64,000 nucleotides of DNA from Petrosia ficiformis (Eukaryota > Porifera > Demospongiae > Haplosclerida > Petrosiidae): positions 3,396,501 to 3,460,500 of the forward strand of contig OX345637.1 in NCBI GenBank assembly GCA_947044365.1, written 5' to 3'. The notes beneath the pieces are model-generated. The model worked only from the letters and a program-made list of their open reading frames with translations. It had not been told where the DNA came from and did no database searches. The translations under genes were made by a program, and so were the position numbers. Numbering within the stretch: the stretch's first letter is position 1; each line of letters begins with the position of its first letter. Positions 23,931 to 35,689 of the stretch are shown here, piece after piece.

Positions 23931-24911
23931 TTCAGGCTTTTTCAATTTCCTTTTTGCTTTAATAAACTTGATAACTAAAGGGTCGGGGAATGCCGATGAA
24001 CTGAAGAAATTTTAAAACTTTTTTTTTTTTTTTTTCTGTTTTTTTTTTTTTTTTTTTTAATGAGATTCATAGAATTAATTATGAGATTCATAGAATTATT
24101 AATGAGATTCATAGATCAAAGCCTAAACCCACAAGTGTAGAAAGTGAATATGTTTTAGCCATATAAAAGGAAAAGAAACATAAGAATGTTAGCCTGGTCA
24201 TTTGGGCTGTGGCATAGCTGCTCAGGTCCGGGGTGAGTATGTCATTGTTAGTGATGTTTGACGAGATCCTAGATCTCAAGGTCAGTTGTTACGTACTTCG
24301 TGTACGGCCCTCTTTCGAGGGGGGACTGGGATACCGGCAACTGTTCCTCCCCATCAAATAAGCTATCAGTGACTCCAAATGACTTCAGGCTTTTTCAATT
24401 TCCTTTTTGCCTTAATAAACTTGATAACTAAAGGGTCGGGGAATGCCGATGAACTGAAGAAATTTTAAAACTTTTTTTTGTTTTTTTGTTTTGTTTTTTT
24501 TTTAATGAGATTTATAGAATTATTAATGAGATTCATAAAATTATTAATGAGATTCATAGATCAAAGCCTAAACCCACAAGTGTAGCAAGTGAAAATGTGT
24601 TAGCCATATAAAAGGAAAAGAAACATAAGAATGTTAGCCTGGTCATTTGGGCTGTGGCATAGCTGCTCAGGTCCGGGGTGAGTATGTCATTGTTAGTGAT
24701 GTTTGACGAGATCCTATATCTCAAGGTCAGTTGTTACGTACTTCGTGTACGGCCCTCTTTCGAGGGGGGACTGGGATACCGGCAACTGTTCCTCCCCATC
24801 AAATAAGCTATCAGTGACTCCAAATGACTTCAGGCTTTTTCAATTTCCTTTTTGCTTTAATAAACTTGATAACTAAAGGGTCGGGGAATGCCGATGAACT
24901 GAATAAATTTA

Positions 24912-24946
<35 letters not shown>

Positions 24947-26622
24947 GAGATTCATAAAATTAGTAATGAGATTCATAGAATTATTAATGAGATTCATAGA
25001 ATTATTAATGAGATTCCTAGATCAAAGCCTAAACCCACAAGTGTAGCAAGTGAAAATGATTTAGCCATATAAAAGGAAAAGAAACATAAGAATGTTAGTC
25101 TGGTCATTTGGGCTGTGGCATAGCTGCTCAGGTCCGGGGTGAGTATGTCATTGTTAGTGATGTTTGACGAGATCCTAGATCTCAAGGTCAGTTGTTACGT
25201 ACTTCGTGTACGGCCCTCTTTCAAGGGGGGACTGGGATACCGGCAACTGTTCCTCCCCATCAAATAAGCTATCAGTGACTCCAAATGACTTCAGGCTTTT
25301 TCAATTTCCTTTTTGCTTTAATAAACTTGATAACTAAAGGGTCGGGGAATGCCGATGAACTGAAGAAATTTTAAAACTTTTTTTTTTTTTTTTTTTTTTT
25401 TCAATGAGATTCATAGAATTATTAATGAGATTCATAAAATTATTAATGAGATTCATAGAATTATTTATGAGATTCATAGATCAAAGCCTAAACCCACAAG
25501 TGTAGCAAGTGAAAATGTTTTAGCCATATAAAAGGAAAAGAAACATAAGAATGTTAGCCTGGTCATTTGGGCTGTGGCATAGCTGCTCAGGTCCGGGGTG
25601 AGTATGTCATTGTTAGTGATGTTTGACGAGATCCTAGATCTCAAGGTCAGTTGTTACGTACTTCGTGTACGGCCCTCTTTCGAGGGGGGACTGGGATACC
25701 GGCAACTGTTCCTCCCCATCAAATAAGCTATCAGTGACTCCAAATGACTTCAGGCTTTTTCAATTTCCTTTTTGCTTTAATAAACTTGATAACTAAAGGG
25801 TCGGGGAATGCCGATGAACTGAAGAAATTTTAAAACTTTTTTTTAATTTTTTTATTTTTTTATTTTTTAATGAGATTTATAGAATTATTAATGAGATTCA
25901 TAGAATTATTAATGAGATTCATAGATCAAAGCCTAAACCCACAAGTGTAGCAAGTGAAAATGTTTTAGCCATATAAAAGGAAAAGAAACATAAGAATGTT
26001 AGCCTGGTCATTTGGGCTGTGGCATAGCTGCTCAGGTCCGGGGTGAGTATGTCATTGTTAGTGATGTTTGACGAGATCCTAGATCTCAAGGTCAGTTGTT
26101 ACGTACTTCGTGTACGGCCCTCTTTCGAGGGGGGACTGGGATACCGGCAACTGTTCCTCCCCATCAAATAAGCTATCAGTGACTCCAAATGACTTCAGCC
26201 TTTTTCAATTTCCTTTTTGCTTTAATAAACTTGATAACTAAAGGGTCGGGGAATGCCGATGAACTGAAGAAATTTTAAAACTTTTTTTTTTTTAATGAGA
26301 TTCATAGAATTATTAATGAGATTCATAGAATTATTAATGAGATTCCTAGATCAAAGCCTAAACCCACAAGTGTAGCAAGTGAAAATGTTTTAGCCATATA
26401 AAAGGAAAAGAAACATAAGAATGTTAGCCTGGTCATTTGGGCTGTGGCATAGCTGCTCAGGTCCGGGGTGAGTATGTCATTGTTAGTGATGTTTGACGAG
26501 ATCCTAGATCTCAAGGTCAGTTGTTACGTACTTCGTGTACGGCCCTCTTTCGAGGGGGGACTGGGATACCGGCAACTGTTCCTCCCCATCAAATAAGCTA
26601 TCAGTGACTCCAAATGACTTCA
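23931..26622 (+). repeat. Satellite array, block 3 (six units)
   Basis: Resumes at TTCAGGCTTTTTCAATTTCC immediately after Academ. Landmarks GGTCCGGGGTGAG are at about 24229, 24669, 25131, 25589, 26040 and 26461. The array ends at 26622, where CTCCAAATGACTTCAG is followed by unrelated sequence. Together with blocks 1 and 2 it formed a single array of 22 units, about 9.8 kb, before the two insertions. Confidence 0.95.
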
Positions 26623-27791
26623 GTATTATTGCAATAGGTTATATTATACAGCAGTTATGAGCAGATGTAAATCTGACCAATCGGATTGCTTTGTGTATCA
26701 GTAAATCATTGCACACATTTGTAAATTTTGCTTATGAATAAGCTACGTGCATAATTAATGATCTACTGAAAAAAGAAATGTAATTTTCATCTACCTGTAT
26801 TTTAGTACTTCAGGGAATATAGGGAATACTTGCAAACATATGATAGTAGATCTGGTGGAAAAGAAGTTGAAAACGTCTTAATTGTTCCATTACTACGTTT
26901 TCGGCAAAGTTGATTGAATTACCACAGCCTCATTTTTATGTTTGAGATTCTCCTTGAGACATTACATTATCTTCATAACAATGTGCAGGAATTATTTTAG
27001 ATTTTACAACCTTTACTTTATTTTAAAAATTTAATTTGTTTAATACCTACCATAAATTAACACAAATATATCTTAATAAAAAATCATACATGTACAAGCA
27101 AACATTTTCTATGAAAAAGAAGGTAGTAATTGATACTATGATAAATTTGATAGTCATTGGATTAGAATTATAATTATTAGATAATTTAAAATTATATTAG
27201 ATCATTTAATTCATCACAACCAAGAAATTACTATAAAGTCAATAATCACTTCTCAAATGATGGGTGATAATAGGGACAAGAGCATGTTCCTCATATACAC
27301 TGCAAAAACAGTTTTGTTATTTCAACCAATCAGTTGGTTACCACAGTTGCATTTCTAATATACCCTTACTGCTGAATTGAGGTGTTGAAGAGTAGGCCAT
27401 TTTAACTTTTGATGTTGGAATGTTGTTCACAATAGCATGTAAATTAGCCATGACTCATAGTTTATATGTCAGTACATTCCCACTATAAGTTTACATAATT
27501 ACTGATATCATATCAGTCATCTTCCACTATTAATTTTCTTAGTCATTGACACAACATTTCCACACTAAAAATTAAAAATACAAACTAGCTTACCTTCCAA
27601 TACTACATGAACTCATAATAATGTTAACAGTCCTCATCTATTACACAAATATAGTTGAGTGAAAGGGGAAGATGATGATTTAGTACATAGATTTGAATCT
27701 CTACCTGATAAATCCTGATACTCTAGATTGGGAACATGGATTTAATGATCATCCCCAGTCATAATAGTAATTCACTGTTCTCTATAAACAG
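26623..27791. other. AT-rich intergenic DNA with a dispersed repeat copy
   Basis: No gene recognised. A repeat copy at about 27270-27500 (GTTATTTCAACCAATCAGTT, then ACTGCTGAATTGAGGTGTTG) is shared with 38190-38480 and 38880-39180. The upstream exon(s) of the Kelch/kinase gene should lie here or further left but could not be identified. Confidence 0.5.
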
Positions 27792-29248
27792 GTTTATGGA
27801 GTCAACAAAAGACATCTGGCCATCCTCCTCTTGGAGTATTTGGTTACTCATCAACTACAATTATGAACAACATATATTATTTTGGAGGACGGTGTGGTCA
27901 TGATAGTTGCTATCACAACAGCTTGTTTTCTTTGAATGTAGAAAATTTAGTATTTACACAATTATGTTCAACAAATGATCATGAAAGTGCCCCAGTCAAG
28001 GAATTCGATAGTGGTATGATCTCATTTCAGACAGAAAAGAATGAAGAATCTCTTTTAGTAGTTGGAGGATTTTGTGAAAAATCACCTAGATACAAACAAC
28101 ATAGAGCACAATATACTAGCAGCATGACCAACGAGTCACATATCTTTAATCTCACAACTGGTGAGTATATCATACTATAAAACATCATATTCAATATTCT
28201 TGTATGAAGTTGATTCATAACAATTATAAATTATCATAATTATAATGTGTTGGTTTATTGTAATTTTAATGATTAATACAATTATAACATAATCAGATCT
28301 CATTAGAATTAATATTGTGTGATAATATTGTTTTTTTAGGAAAATGGATTTCACCACATGTGAAGGGCAGACAACCTCGACCTTGTTCTAATTTCACTCT
28401 CTTATTGTTATCAGGAAGTATAGTACTTCTATATGGAGGAAGTAATCCTGATACATTATCCAGTGATGTAATATACATATCTACTATAACTGAATATGAA
28501 CTAGTGAGTATAATAATAATTATTATAGTTAATATAATACGAAACTGATAATCATGTAAGCATTAGTAACTACAACAATTACACCAAAACATTAATCAAT
28601 TATAATATTGAGAAAACACTTTTCCTGTAAGTTGTGAGGTATACATGTTATAAGAACTGTTATTATATTTCTACAGAATTGGGAGATAATACATGAACCA
28701 TTAGGAGAATATCCAGTAGGGAGGTATGGACATGCAGCCACTGTAATTAGTGAAGAGATAATGATAACAATGGGAGGATGGGGTAGTAGGAGGACACTAA
28801 ATGAGTGTTGGATGATGAATATTTCTGACAACAAACACAAAAAGGTATTATACATTTGTTAGTATGATCACATGATGATCATGTGACAAATATTAACAGA
28901 TTAAATTCATGTATGATTTGTTTGTTTGTTTGTTTTGTAATGTCAACACAATCTTGAAGTGTGAGGAGTATACTTACAACTATAATCATGTAACATTATT
29001 GTTTAGCTAATTAAACAAAATCCATCAAAATTTCCATACTATTAACAGGGTCACTAATATTTATATAGTTCACATTTTTGTGTAACTAAGGTATTAATCT
29101 AATAGAAGCCTCTGTTTTCATTATTATGTGATGTACATGTATAATATACCGTACATGTATAATATACATGTATTGTATACCGGTTTAGTTAGCCTGTTCA
29201 CACAGGTGTATGAGTGAGATGTTTGATTTGGACCCTGCAAGCTGAGCT

Positions 29249-29322
29249 GCCTTGGTAGCTCAGTTGGTAAGAGCATCTGTCCGGAGTGCAGAGTGTCGAG
29301 GGTTCGAATCCCACCTGAGGCA
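29249..29322 (+). tRNA. tRNA-like sequence (tRNA pseudogene or SINE head), anticodon position GGA
   Basis: Folds as a cloverleaf: acceptor GCCTTGG/CTGAGGC, D arm GCTC...GAGC, anticodon stem TCTGT/GCAGA with loop CCGGAGT, and T arm GAGGG-TTCGAAT-CCCAC with one mismatch. A box (TAGCTCAGTTGG) and B box (GGTTCGAATCC) are both present. The anticodon would be GGA (Ser), but there is no long variable arm and position 33 is C rather than the near-universal U, so it is unlikely to be a standard tRNA. It lies in the third visible intron of the Kelch/kinase gene, same strand. A short inverted echo of the 3' end, GCCTCAGGTG, follows at 29345-29354. Confidence 0.6.
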
Positions 29323-29353
29323 ACTCATTTTTTCATTTTTCATTTGCCTCAGG

Positions 29354-29355
29354 TG

Positions 29356-29386
<31 letters not shown>

Positions 29387-29392
29387 CTCATC
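29354..29392. repeat. (TTTC)n microsatellite
   Basis: About eight TTTC repeats directly downstream of the tRNA-like sequence, in an intron. A simple-repeat tail after a tRNA-like body is usual for SINEs. Confidence 0.8.
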
Positions 29393-30186
29393 TCAGTATT
29401 ATCATGTGATATCAACCTGATATAATGATTCAAAATACTACAGACATGTATTCTGATTTTCTGGTAATTATGTAGTCATATATACATAACCTTGTATTGT
29501 AATTCTACAGATAAACTTACCAGATAATGTAACTAAGAGGTGTTACCACTCTTTATCATCAGTTATGATCACTCCAACATGTATAGTACTTGCTGTGTTT
29601 GGAGGATTGAGATTTGGTCTAATCAGTGATACACATGTTATTGAACTTGGTGACTATACACATTTCCACACATTCTCATTTGTATAATTATTATTTCATA
29701 TCACAGGATATACATGTAGACTGTGATGGGTATTAAACGGAAAATTAATAAAAATTGGGAATTTTAAACATCCTTGAGTTTCTAATTATCCTCATTTAAT
29801 TAATATCCTGTATATAAATACACAGTTTATACTGTTTCAGTGTGTTATACTAGCGAAATGCAAAGCATTGTGGGGGCAAGTCTGAGGATGTTTCACTGTT
29901 TTCCTAAAATAGTACATCTATAGTAGGGTATATACTCCAAAGATACAAAAAAGTGAAAGAAAAGAGACAAAAGTTCGTTTGTTTGTTCGTTTATTTTTTT
30001 ATTTGTTCCTTCATTCATTTGTTTGTTCATTCATTTGTAAAACTCACTACACTAAACGAAGCTCACCCCAATATACATGTTTCCTGAATCCATATAGTAT
30101 AATTTATGTTTAATGAGTATTTTTTATAATATCTACTAAATTGATCGGTGATGAGATAATTATTGTTAATAAGTGTTACCTCTTTT

Positions 30187-30296
30187 AAATGTAGTACATG
30201 TCACATTCTTGTATTGTTAGTGTATTTTGAATTCACATAATTATAAATATATACATGTCATACGTGTTATAATACAAAAGTTGCAAGTGTTGCAAT
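30187..30296 (+). repeat. Left arm of ~110-bp inverted repeat flanking an exon
   Basis: Almost identical (about four mismatches) to the reverse complement of 30703-30814. Shared blocks include GTACATGTCACATTCTTG, TATTGTTAGTGTATTTTG and ACGTGTTATAATACAAAAG. It lies in the intron just upstream of exon 30343-30656. Confidence 0.9.
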
Positions 30297-30702
30297 TTTT
30301 TATTCTATTTGATATTATATTTATGATATTTAATACATGTAGTGTATACTAATAATGAGTGGTCAGTGGAAAATGTATGGAACATGACACAATTGACTAC
30401 TCAAAATGATGTCTACCAGAGAAGACTGAAAGCGATACAGAAAACGGTAGGCATGATAAAAAGTGAACATCTAGCTTTATCATCAGGGGAACAAGAGGAA
30501 GAGATGATACGATTGAGAGAAGAAATTCGCATCCTAAAACAACAATTAGAAGATTCACCACAAGAAGTGAGGTGATCTAATGCAACACTAAAAGAGACGC
30601 AAGTCCAGTTACAAGAGATGCAAGCCCAGTCACAAGAGACACAAATCCGAGTACAGGTATATACATTAGTAGTACACTCCATTTTTATAAAAATAAATAA
30701 AT

Positions 30703-30814
30703 AAATTGCAACATTTGCAACTTTTGTATTATAACACGTATGACATGTATATATTTATAATTATGTGTATTCAAAATACACTAACAATACAAGAATGTGA
30801 CATGTACTAGATTT
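30703..30814 (-). repeat. Right arm of ~110-bp inverted repeat flanking an exon
   Basis: Reverse-complement partner of 30187-30296, located in the intron just downstream of exon 30343-30656. In the pre-mRNA the two arms would pair and loop out the 314-nt exon. Confidence 0.9.
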
Positions 30815-31728
30815 AAAACACCATGAAATCAATATAGTATTACTATTATTATATACAGGAGCTGAACCAGACAATACTACAATTTCATGAAACAACTCAA
30901 AGGAAACAAGAGGCCATTCATGTACATCAGCAAGAGATCCAACGTCTACGATCCCAACTCGAGAATCCTCACTGGGTCATTCAAAAGGAGGAAATAATCA
31001 TGACACAGGAGATTCTTGGAACAGGAGGATGGGGTGAAGTGAGGGTTGGTATATTCAGAGGTATCAAGGTAGCTGTAAAGTGTCTTCATCAGGTGATTCT
31101 ATCTGAATACAATCTCAGCCTCTTCTCTAGAGAAATGAATATTGCCTCTCGAATTCATCATCCTAACCTCCTTCAATTTATAGGAGCCACTAGAGTTGGT
31201 AATCTTATGATATTGACTGAACTGATGCCTACCAGTCTTCGCAAAGAACTGGAGAAGAGTCCTATGACACGTCCTCAGATTATCACTATTGCTAGAAATG
31301 TAGCATCAGCACTTAACTACCTCCATCTCTGGAAACCATATCCAATTCTTCATTGAGATGTAAGCAGTGCTAATGTTCTCTTAGAGCCATCAGGTAGTTC
31401 ACGATGGAAGGGGAAACTATCTGATTATGGATCAGCAAATATCCTTCATCAGATTCATACTGCAGCTCCTGGTAGTCCTGCATATGCTGCTCCTGAAGCT
31501 CAACCACCAAATATTCATTCTCCTAAAATGGATGTCTATAGCTTCGGTATGCTATTTGTAGAAATGGTTACTCGCCAACTACCATCTCCAGTTGTATTTG
31601 ACAGAGAAGAACAAATTCAAGGAGTGAAATGGTCAACTATCAGATCATTAGTAGAGCGTTGTACCATTCGTGATCCACAAAGTCGTCCAACAATAGACAA
31701 AATTCTACAGGACATTAATGCATTATAA

Positions 31729-32105
31729 TGTGCATATTTAGTGAAATTATAACACAACACTTTGTAGATTTTTGATATTTCGTTAGTAGATACACTGTAC
31801 TTTTCTAATTGTAATTGTTGTCATTTTTAGGATTTCTTGAATTGTTTATTTCAATTCATTTGTACAATAATAACTTTGTTATTAGTTTATTTTTCGGGTT
31901 TTTAGTTTATTTTCTATTCATTTTTGTACATTATTTAGATTAAAGCTCATGTTCAATTTAAATTTGTTATATACTGAAATTAATGTAATTAAAATTTAAT
32001 AGTGAACAACAATGGATTTGAAACTTGCTACAGATCTAAATAATAATAATGCATCATTATTAGCATTTCCACAATGGCATCCTGAAAAACAAAGAAATAA
32101 ATGCT
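31729..32105. other. 3' flank of the kinase gene, AT-rich
   Basis: T-rich sequence after the kinase stop codon, with AATAAT and ATTAAA-like words that could serve polyadenylation. The open frame at 32012-32254 on the plus strand is the shadow of the hAT fragment on the other strand. Confidence 0.45.
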
Positions 32106-32624
32106 TCAATTTTGATCAACTTTTATATGAGGTTTGGAGCCCACAGACACGAATTTTTCAGCTATTGACATTAAGTTCACTTTATCTGTCAAGGATTTGT
32201 GAACATGGAGCATTAAGCAGTGGTTCAATCTCTCCTGGCTCATTGTTGTTCTAAGCCATGACTTCGTTCTCCTGTGAGCTGAGCAAGACCTTTTTAAAAG
32301 ATTCTACTGAGAATGATTGAGATGGACCTCTCCCAAAGTTCCATTTGGGAAAAGTGAAGCTACCTGGAGGTTGGTTCTTTTCAACAGGACAGACTGTTAA
32401 AGGATGGCTTGGTTGATTGTGTATGCCTAGGTCACTAGAACTGGACTGGATTGCAACTTCCTCTGTATTGGTGTTAACAGGAGTACAATTGGTTTCATTA
32501 TCAGTTTCTGTAATTATAATAAAATTTATTTATATACTGTCGTACAATAACTGATACTATTAAATTGACCTTTCAGCTTCTTAAATCGAAAATCAAGAAG
32601 AGATGAGGTTTTCCTTTTGGACAT
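32106..32624 (-). pseudogene. hAT-type transposase fragment (N-terminus joined to C-terminal dimerisation segment)
   Basis: On the minus strand an ATG at 32624 starts MSKRKTSSLLDFRFKKLK, followed by a possible intron (donor GTCAAT, acceptor ATTACAG) and a low-complexity Ser/Asn-rich stretch that ends WNFGRGPSQSFS. In a second frame, SWLRTTMSQERLNHCLMLHV and then HKSLTDKVNLMSIAEKFV match the C-terminal dimerisation region of hAT and ZMYM-like transposase proteins, ending at a stop at 32106. The central RNase H-like catalytic core is absent. The copy is therefore an internally deleted, frame-disrupted remnant. Target duplications were not identified. Confidence 0.6.
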
Positions 32625-34003
32625 CTCAGTTTAGATAAATGTGTGATATATAGTATTTATACGCACAGGTGTTGATGAATGTTAGTCACACCAATTATTA
32701 TAACCATTATTTATACAATTTATTATAACTGGTAGGGCAAATGGCCTACCTGCCCTACCAGTGCAGACATCTATATTGCTGAAATAGACTAACAACAAGT
32801 ATATATAGAAAACAATGGATATGCAGCACTGCTTGGTAACTGAACACCAGTGAGCAATTATTCCATACATGTTGGGATTCACTTATGGTACACACACAAC
32901 ACTTGATAAACTACATCCCACTGAGCAATTATTGGTAATCTCATCGTTACATTATACAATAATTAAATTATTATTGCTGGGTAATAAAGGGAGCTAGTAA
33001 TAACGTAGTCAGTATAAGTAAATATATATGTGATTTACAAATGGTGGTTTAAAGACTAGACTATGATACAGGTAATATAATAACTGTAGTGCACAATCAT
33101 TATATGACTTGAATCGTTTCAGTAGATGACAGCTGCAATTGCAATACACCAGAATAAAACAAAAGTTGAAAATGCTAGTGGTCAATTTTAATAGAAGTAT
33201 GTTAAATTTTATAAACAAGCAAGCAAGCTCAGTACATGATGTTTAGGTCTTATATAACCATGTACAGACCTATCACTTGTATGTGCATTATACTATAATA
33301 TCATCATAATTATAACAATAAATAAACAATTACAGTACTAATTATAATCTAAAGCAATTACATAACTTGGTTAATGTCCTTAGATGTCATATTAAGTGAC
33401 CCTTACAAGCTTTGTCCTACAAATATGATGTGTTTAGAGCAATTATGTAAATATTTGTATATTGTACAACAGGTACAACACAAAACCCAAATTTGTTACT
33501 GAAATCCTATTTTGCTAGCTTGCTCACATAACATTTCATGTTTCATGTCAAGCAATTTCAGCCATTTAATTTTGTTGACAGTTACTTTGAAAGTTTGATA
33601 AGTGACATAAAATATGAAATACTATATATAGTTAGCAAAATATTGTTTCAGGAAATAATTATTATAGCATGAACACCATGACCACACATGCAACTTTAAA
33701 TCCCTGGAACTGTAATAACCAATCAATAATCTCAATTTGGTTCTGGATTGTAAGGAGAACTAGCTACATGTGTATAGTTAGCTGCTAGTTGTGTAGTAAT
33801 GTAGCATTGCAAACATTGCAATGGCCATTATAATTATTTACCATAGTGCATGACTCACATATATATTTGGAAAGTACCACTGTTGATGTTGAAGAGAGGC
33901 ACAAGGCTTTGTATGAAGCTCCATGGTTGCAGTGGACAATGAACGCCAATTCCAACATTCTTTGGCTATACACTCCCTATGATCAAGGAGTTCCCTCAGT
34001 CAT
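32625..34003. other. AT-rich intergenic DNA
   Basis: No coding sequence supported; short open frames are without domains. It contains a small perfect hairpin, CTGGTAGGGCA (32729-32739) with TGCCCTACCAG (32751-32761). Confidence 0.5.
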
Positions 34004-34699
34004 TTAACCCTTTAACCACTGATGTCACATATATGTGACATTCATCCCTACGTGGTTCGCCATCTGTTCCTAGCTAAACCAAGCTGTCTAAATGCTTGTA
34101 ATTGGCGTCAGGCATAAGGTGATGAACGTGGCTAAAAAAGTTGATGGTTTTTTGGCCGCCCTTTGGCCTAAATAACGAGTACGGGGGGAATTTTAAAGGG
34201 TGGTGTCCCCCCGTTAATGCGGGGGTTCGAAGGGGGCGCAGGCCCCTCGCTGCTGACGAATTTTGCATTTTTTGGCCCCGCCCACGCCCTCTGGTGGGTA
34301 CCTTAGGCATTTTCGAAACCTGAAATCGTGGGGGTTGGAAGGGGGTTGTGCCCCCTCTCTGCCAATGCAAATCGTGGTTTTGGTGACCCTGCCCATGCAC
34401 TCTGAGGATTACCTGAGGCATTTCTCTTTGTTGTAGCTGGTCCCAACATGCAGTGGGGTCATTTTGTTAGCCCCAGTTCTAGTCAAAAGAGGGAGATCAC
34501 TGCATTTGATTTGATCCTACGATGCGCTTGGGGACTTTTGAGTCCCGGCAAGCAAGTTGGTGGAAGTAGTACTCCATGTCGGAAAAGGAGCCAAGTTTGG
34601 GGTAGAGAAAGTGAACGGTGGCCAAATTATATGCAATAGAGTCGCCAGTGTTGGAATTGGGAAGAATTTTGAAAACAGGCTCAGTGCTCTAAGGGTTAA
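34004..34699 (+). mobile_element. TTAA-flanked MITE, copy 1
   Basis: Element 34008-34695 lies between TTAA 34004-34007 and 34696-34699. Its ends, CCCTTTAACCACTGATG and (reverse-complemented right end) CCCTTAGAGCACTGAG, form an imperfect inverted repeat. The left part carries the palindrome GTCACATATATGTGAC. The interior is GC-rich with runs of C and G and has no coding capacity. TTAA targeting and CCCTT termini suggest a piggyBac-mobilised non-autonomous family; Kolobok also uses TTAA. Confidence 0.8.
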
Positions 34700-34719
34700 G
34701 GTAGTACTAGGGAGTGGGC

Positions 34720-35320
34720 GGATGCAACTCCAATCACTTTCAAAATAGAATATTATATAATATGACTCTAACCTGGTGTAATAGCAACCTTCATATCTTC
34801 TCATGATCTTTATATTTGTCTGGAAGACAGAGAGTGTTGGAAAAATCTCCATTTTTGCAATCGCAATAAGTACAAAACCAAGAAAGCCACGCCCGCCAAT
34901 CATGGCGTGCACCAAGTACAATGCATTTTGAGAAAACAAATAGAGCCGTTTTCTGAAAATTCATTTTACTTTTATAGTTACAAGAGGCTGAAGAAAGCTA
35001 AATTCTGTAGCTTTTCACTGAAACCGTAAAATCTACCTTTCTCAAACTCCGATCTTTCTCAGAGAGCAACTACAGTTACCCTGCCAGGGTTTCCCGCCTA
35101 CCGTACAATGCATTTTGAGAAAACAAATAGAGCCGTTTTCTGAAAATTCATTTTACTTTTATAGTTACAAGAGGCTGAAGAAAGCTGAATTCTGTAGCTT
35201 TTCACTGAAACCATAAAATCTACCTTTCTAGACACTATCAAACTCCGATCTTTCTCAGAGAGCAACTAAAGTTACCCTGCCAGGGTTTCCCGGCTACCGT
35301 ACAATAATTATACCCCCGGG
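34720..35320. repeat. ~190-bp tandem duplication (34916-35102 and 35103-35302)
   Basis: Two adjacent copies run from GTACAATGCATTTTGAGAAA through ACTTTTATAGTTACAAGAGG to CCCTGCCAGGGTTTCCCG. The second copy has an extra ~9 bp (TAGACACTA) and few substitutions. No coding potential is recognised. Confidence 0.88.
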
Positions 35321-35689
35321 TGGGTATGGCTTCCAAAAGATACAGAATTGAACCAGATTGTATGCAGCAAGAAGCTGGCGGCAAAACTAGAAACCGATTG
35401 GAGTTTCATCTACCCCTCCCCCTAGTACAACCTTAAACAAGCTTGGTTTGTGGGTTATGCAACTGCACTTGGATGTATTGCTATTTTACTTTCTTGGTGG
35501 AATATTTTGACTGTTAGACTTGGCTTATCATATAAAGACAAAACACCATTCTGAGGCTGTGCTATCATTGCAGACACCATTAAATATCACATGTGCTGGA
35601 AGACCACATTTTCTGGCTGCACTTTACACACAATCTTGTGTTAGAGAAAGTCAATTAATTAATTAACCAGTAATCTCAGGATACTCCCA

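Larger units (their letters stand above)
27792..31728 (+). pseudogene. Kelch / coiled-coil / TKL-type protein kinase gene, six exons, two in-frame TGA
   Basis: Exons with GT-AG borders and matching phases: 27792-28160, 28340-28503, 28677-28844, 29511-29649, 30343-30656 and 30859-31728. Exons 1-4 code Kelch blades (YYFGGRCGHD, LVVGGF, VLLYGGSN, ITMGGWG, LAVFGGLRFG). Exon 5 and the start of exon 6 are Glu/Gln-rich coiled coil. Exon 6 is a kinase domain: P-loop GTGGWGEV, AVKCL lysine, a catalytic loop reading H-stop-D then VSSANVLL, SDYG in place of DFG, APE, and DVYSFGMLFVEM. TGA at 30573-30575 interrupts the coiled coil, and TGA at 31354-31356 replaces the HRD arginine; both are one C-to-T change from CGA. 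Everything else is intact, so this is a recent pseudogene, a null allele, or read through. The 5' end is missing: exon 1 opens with an acceptor. A cytosolic signalling kinase is inferred. Confidence 0.85.

Noticed and set aside
26323..26514. Recurrent 63-codon minus-strand frame in the satellite units (also 24994-25185)
   Set aside because: It recurs only because the units are near-identical. It begins within the subrepeats/core, is broken in most units and has no domain or splice context.
33785..33973. Minus-strand Cys-rich 62-codon frame
   Set aside because: Cys spacing does not match a known finger and no splice or homology support was seen.
34074..34421. 115-codon minus-strand frame across the GC-rich MITE
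   Set aside because: It spans a non-coding MITE, and the second copy at 37587-38162 does not keep the frame.
34517..34939. 140-codon minus-strand frame
   Set aside because: It crosses the MITE right end and unrelated flank with no domain; a chance open frame.
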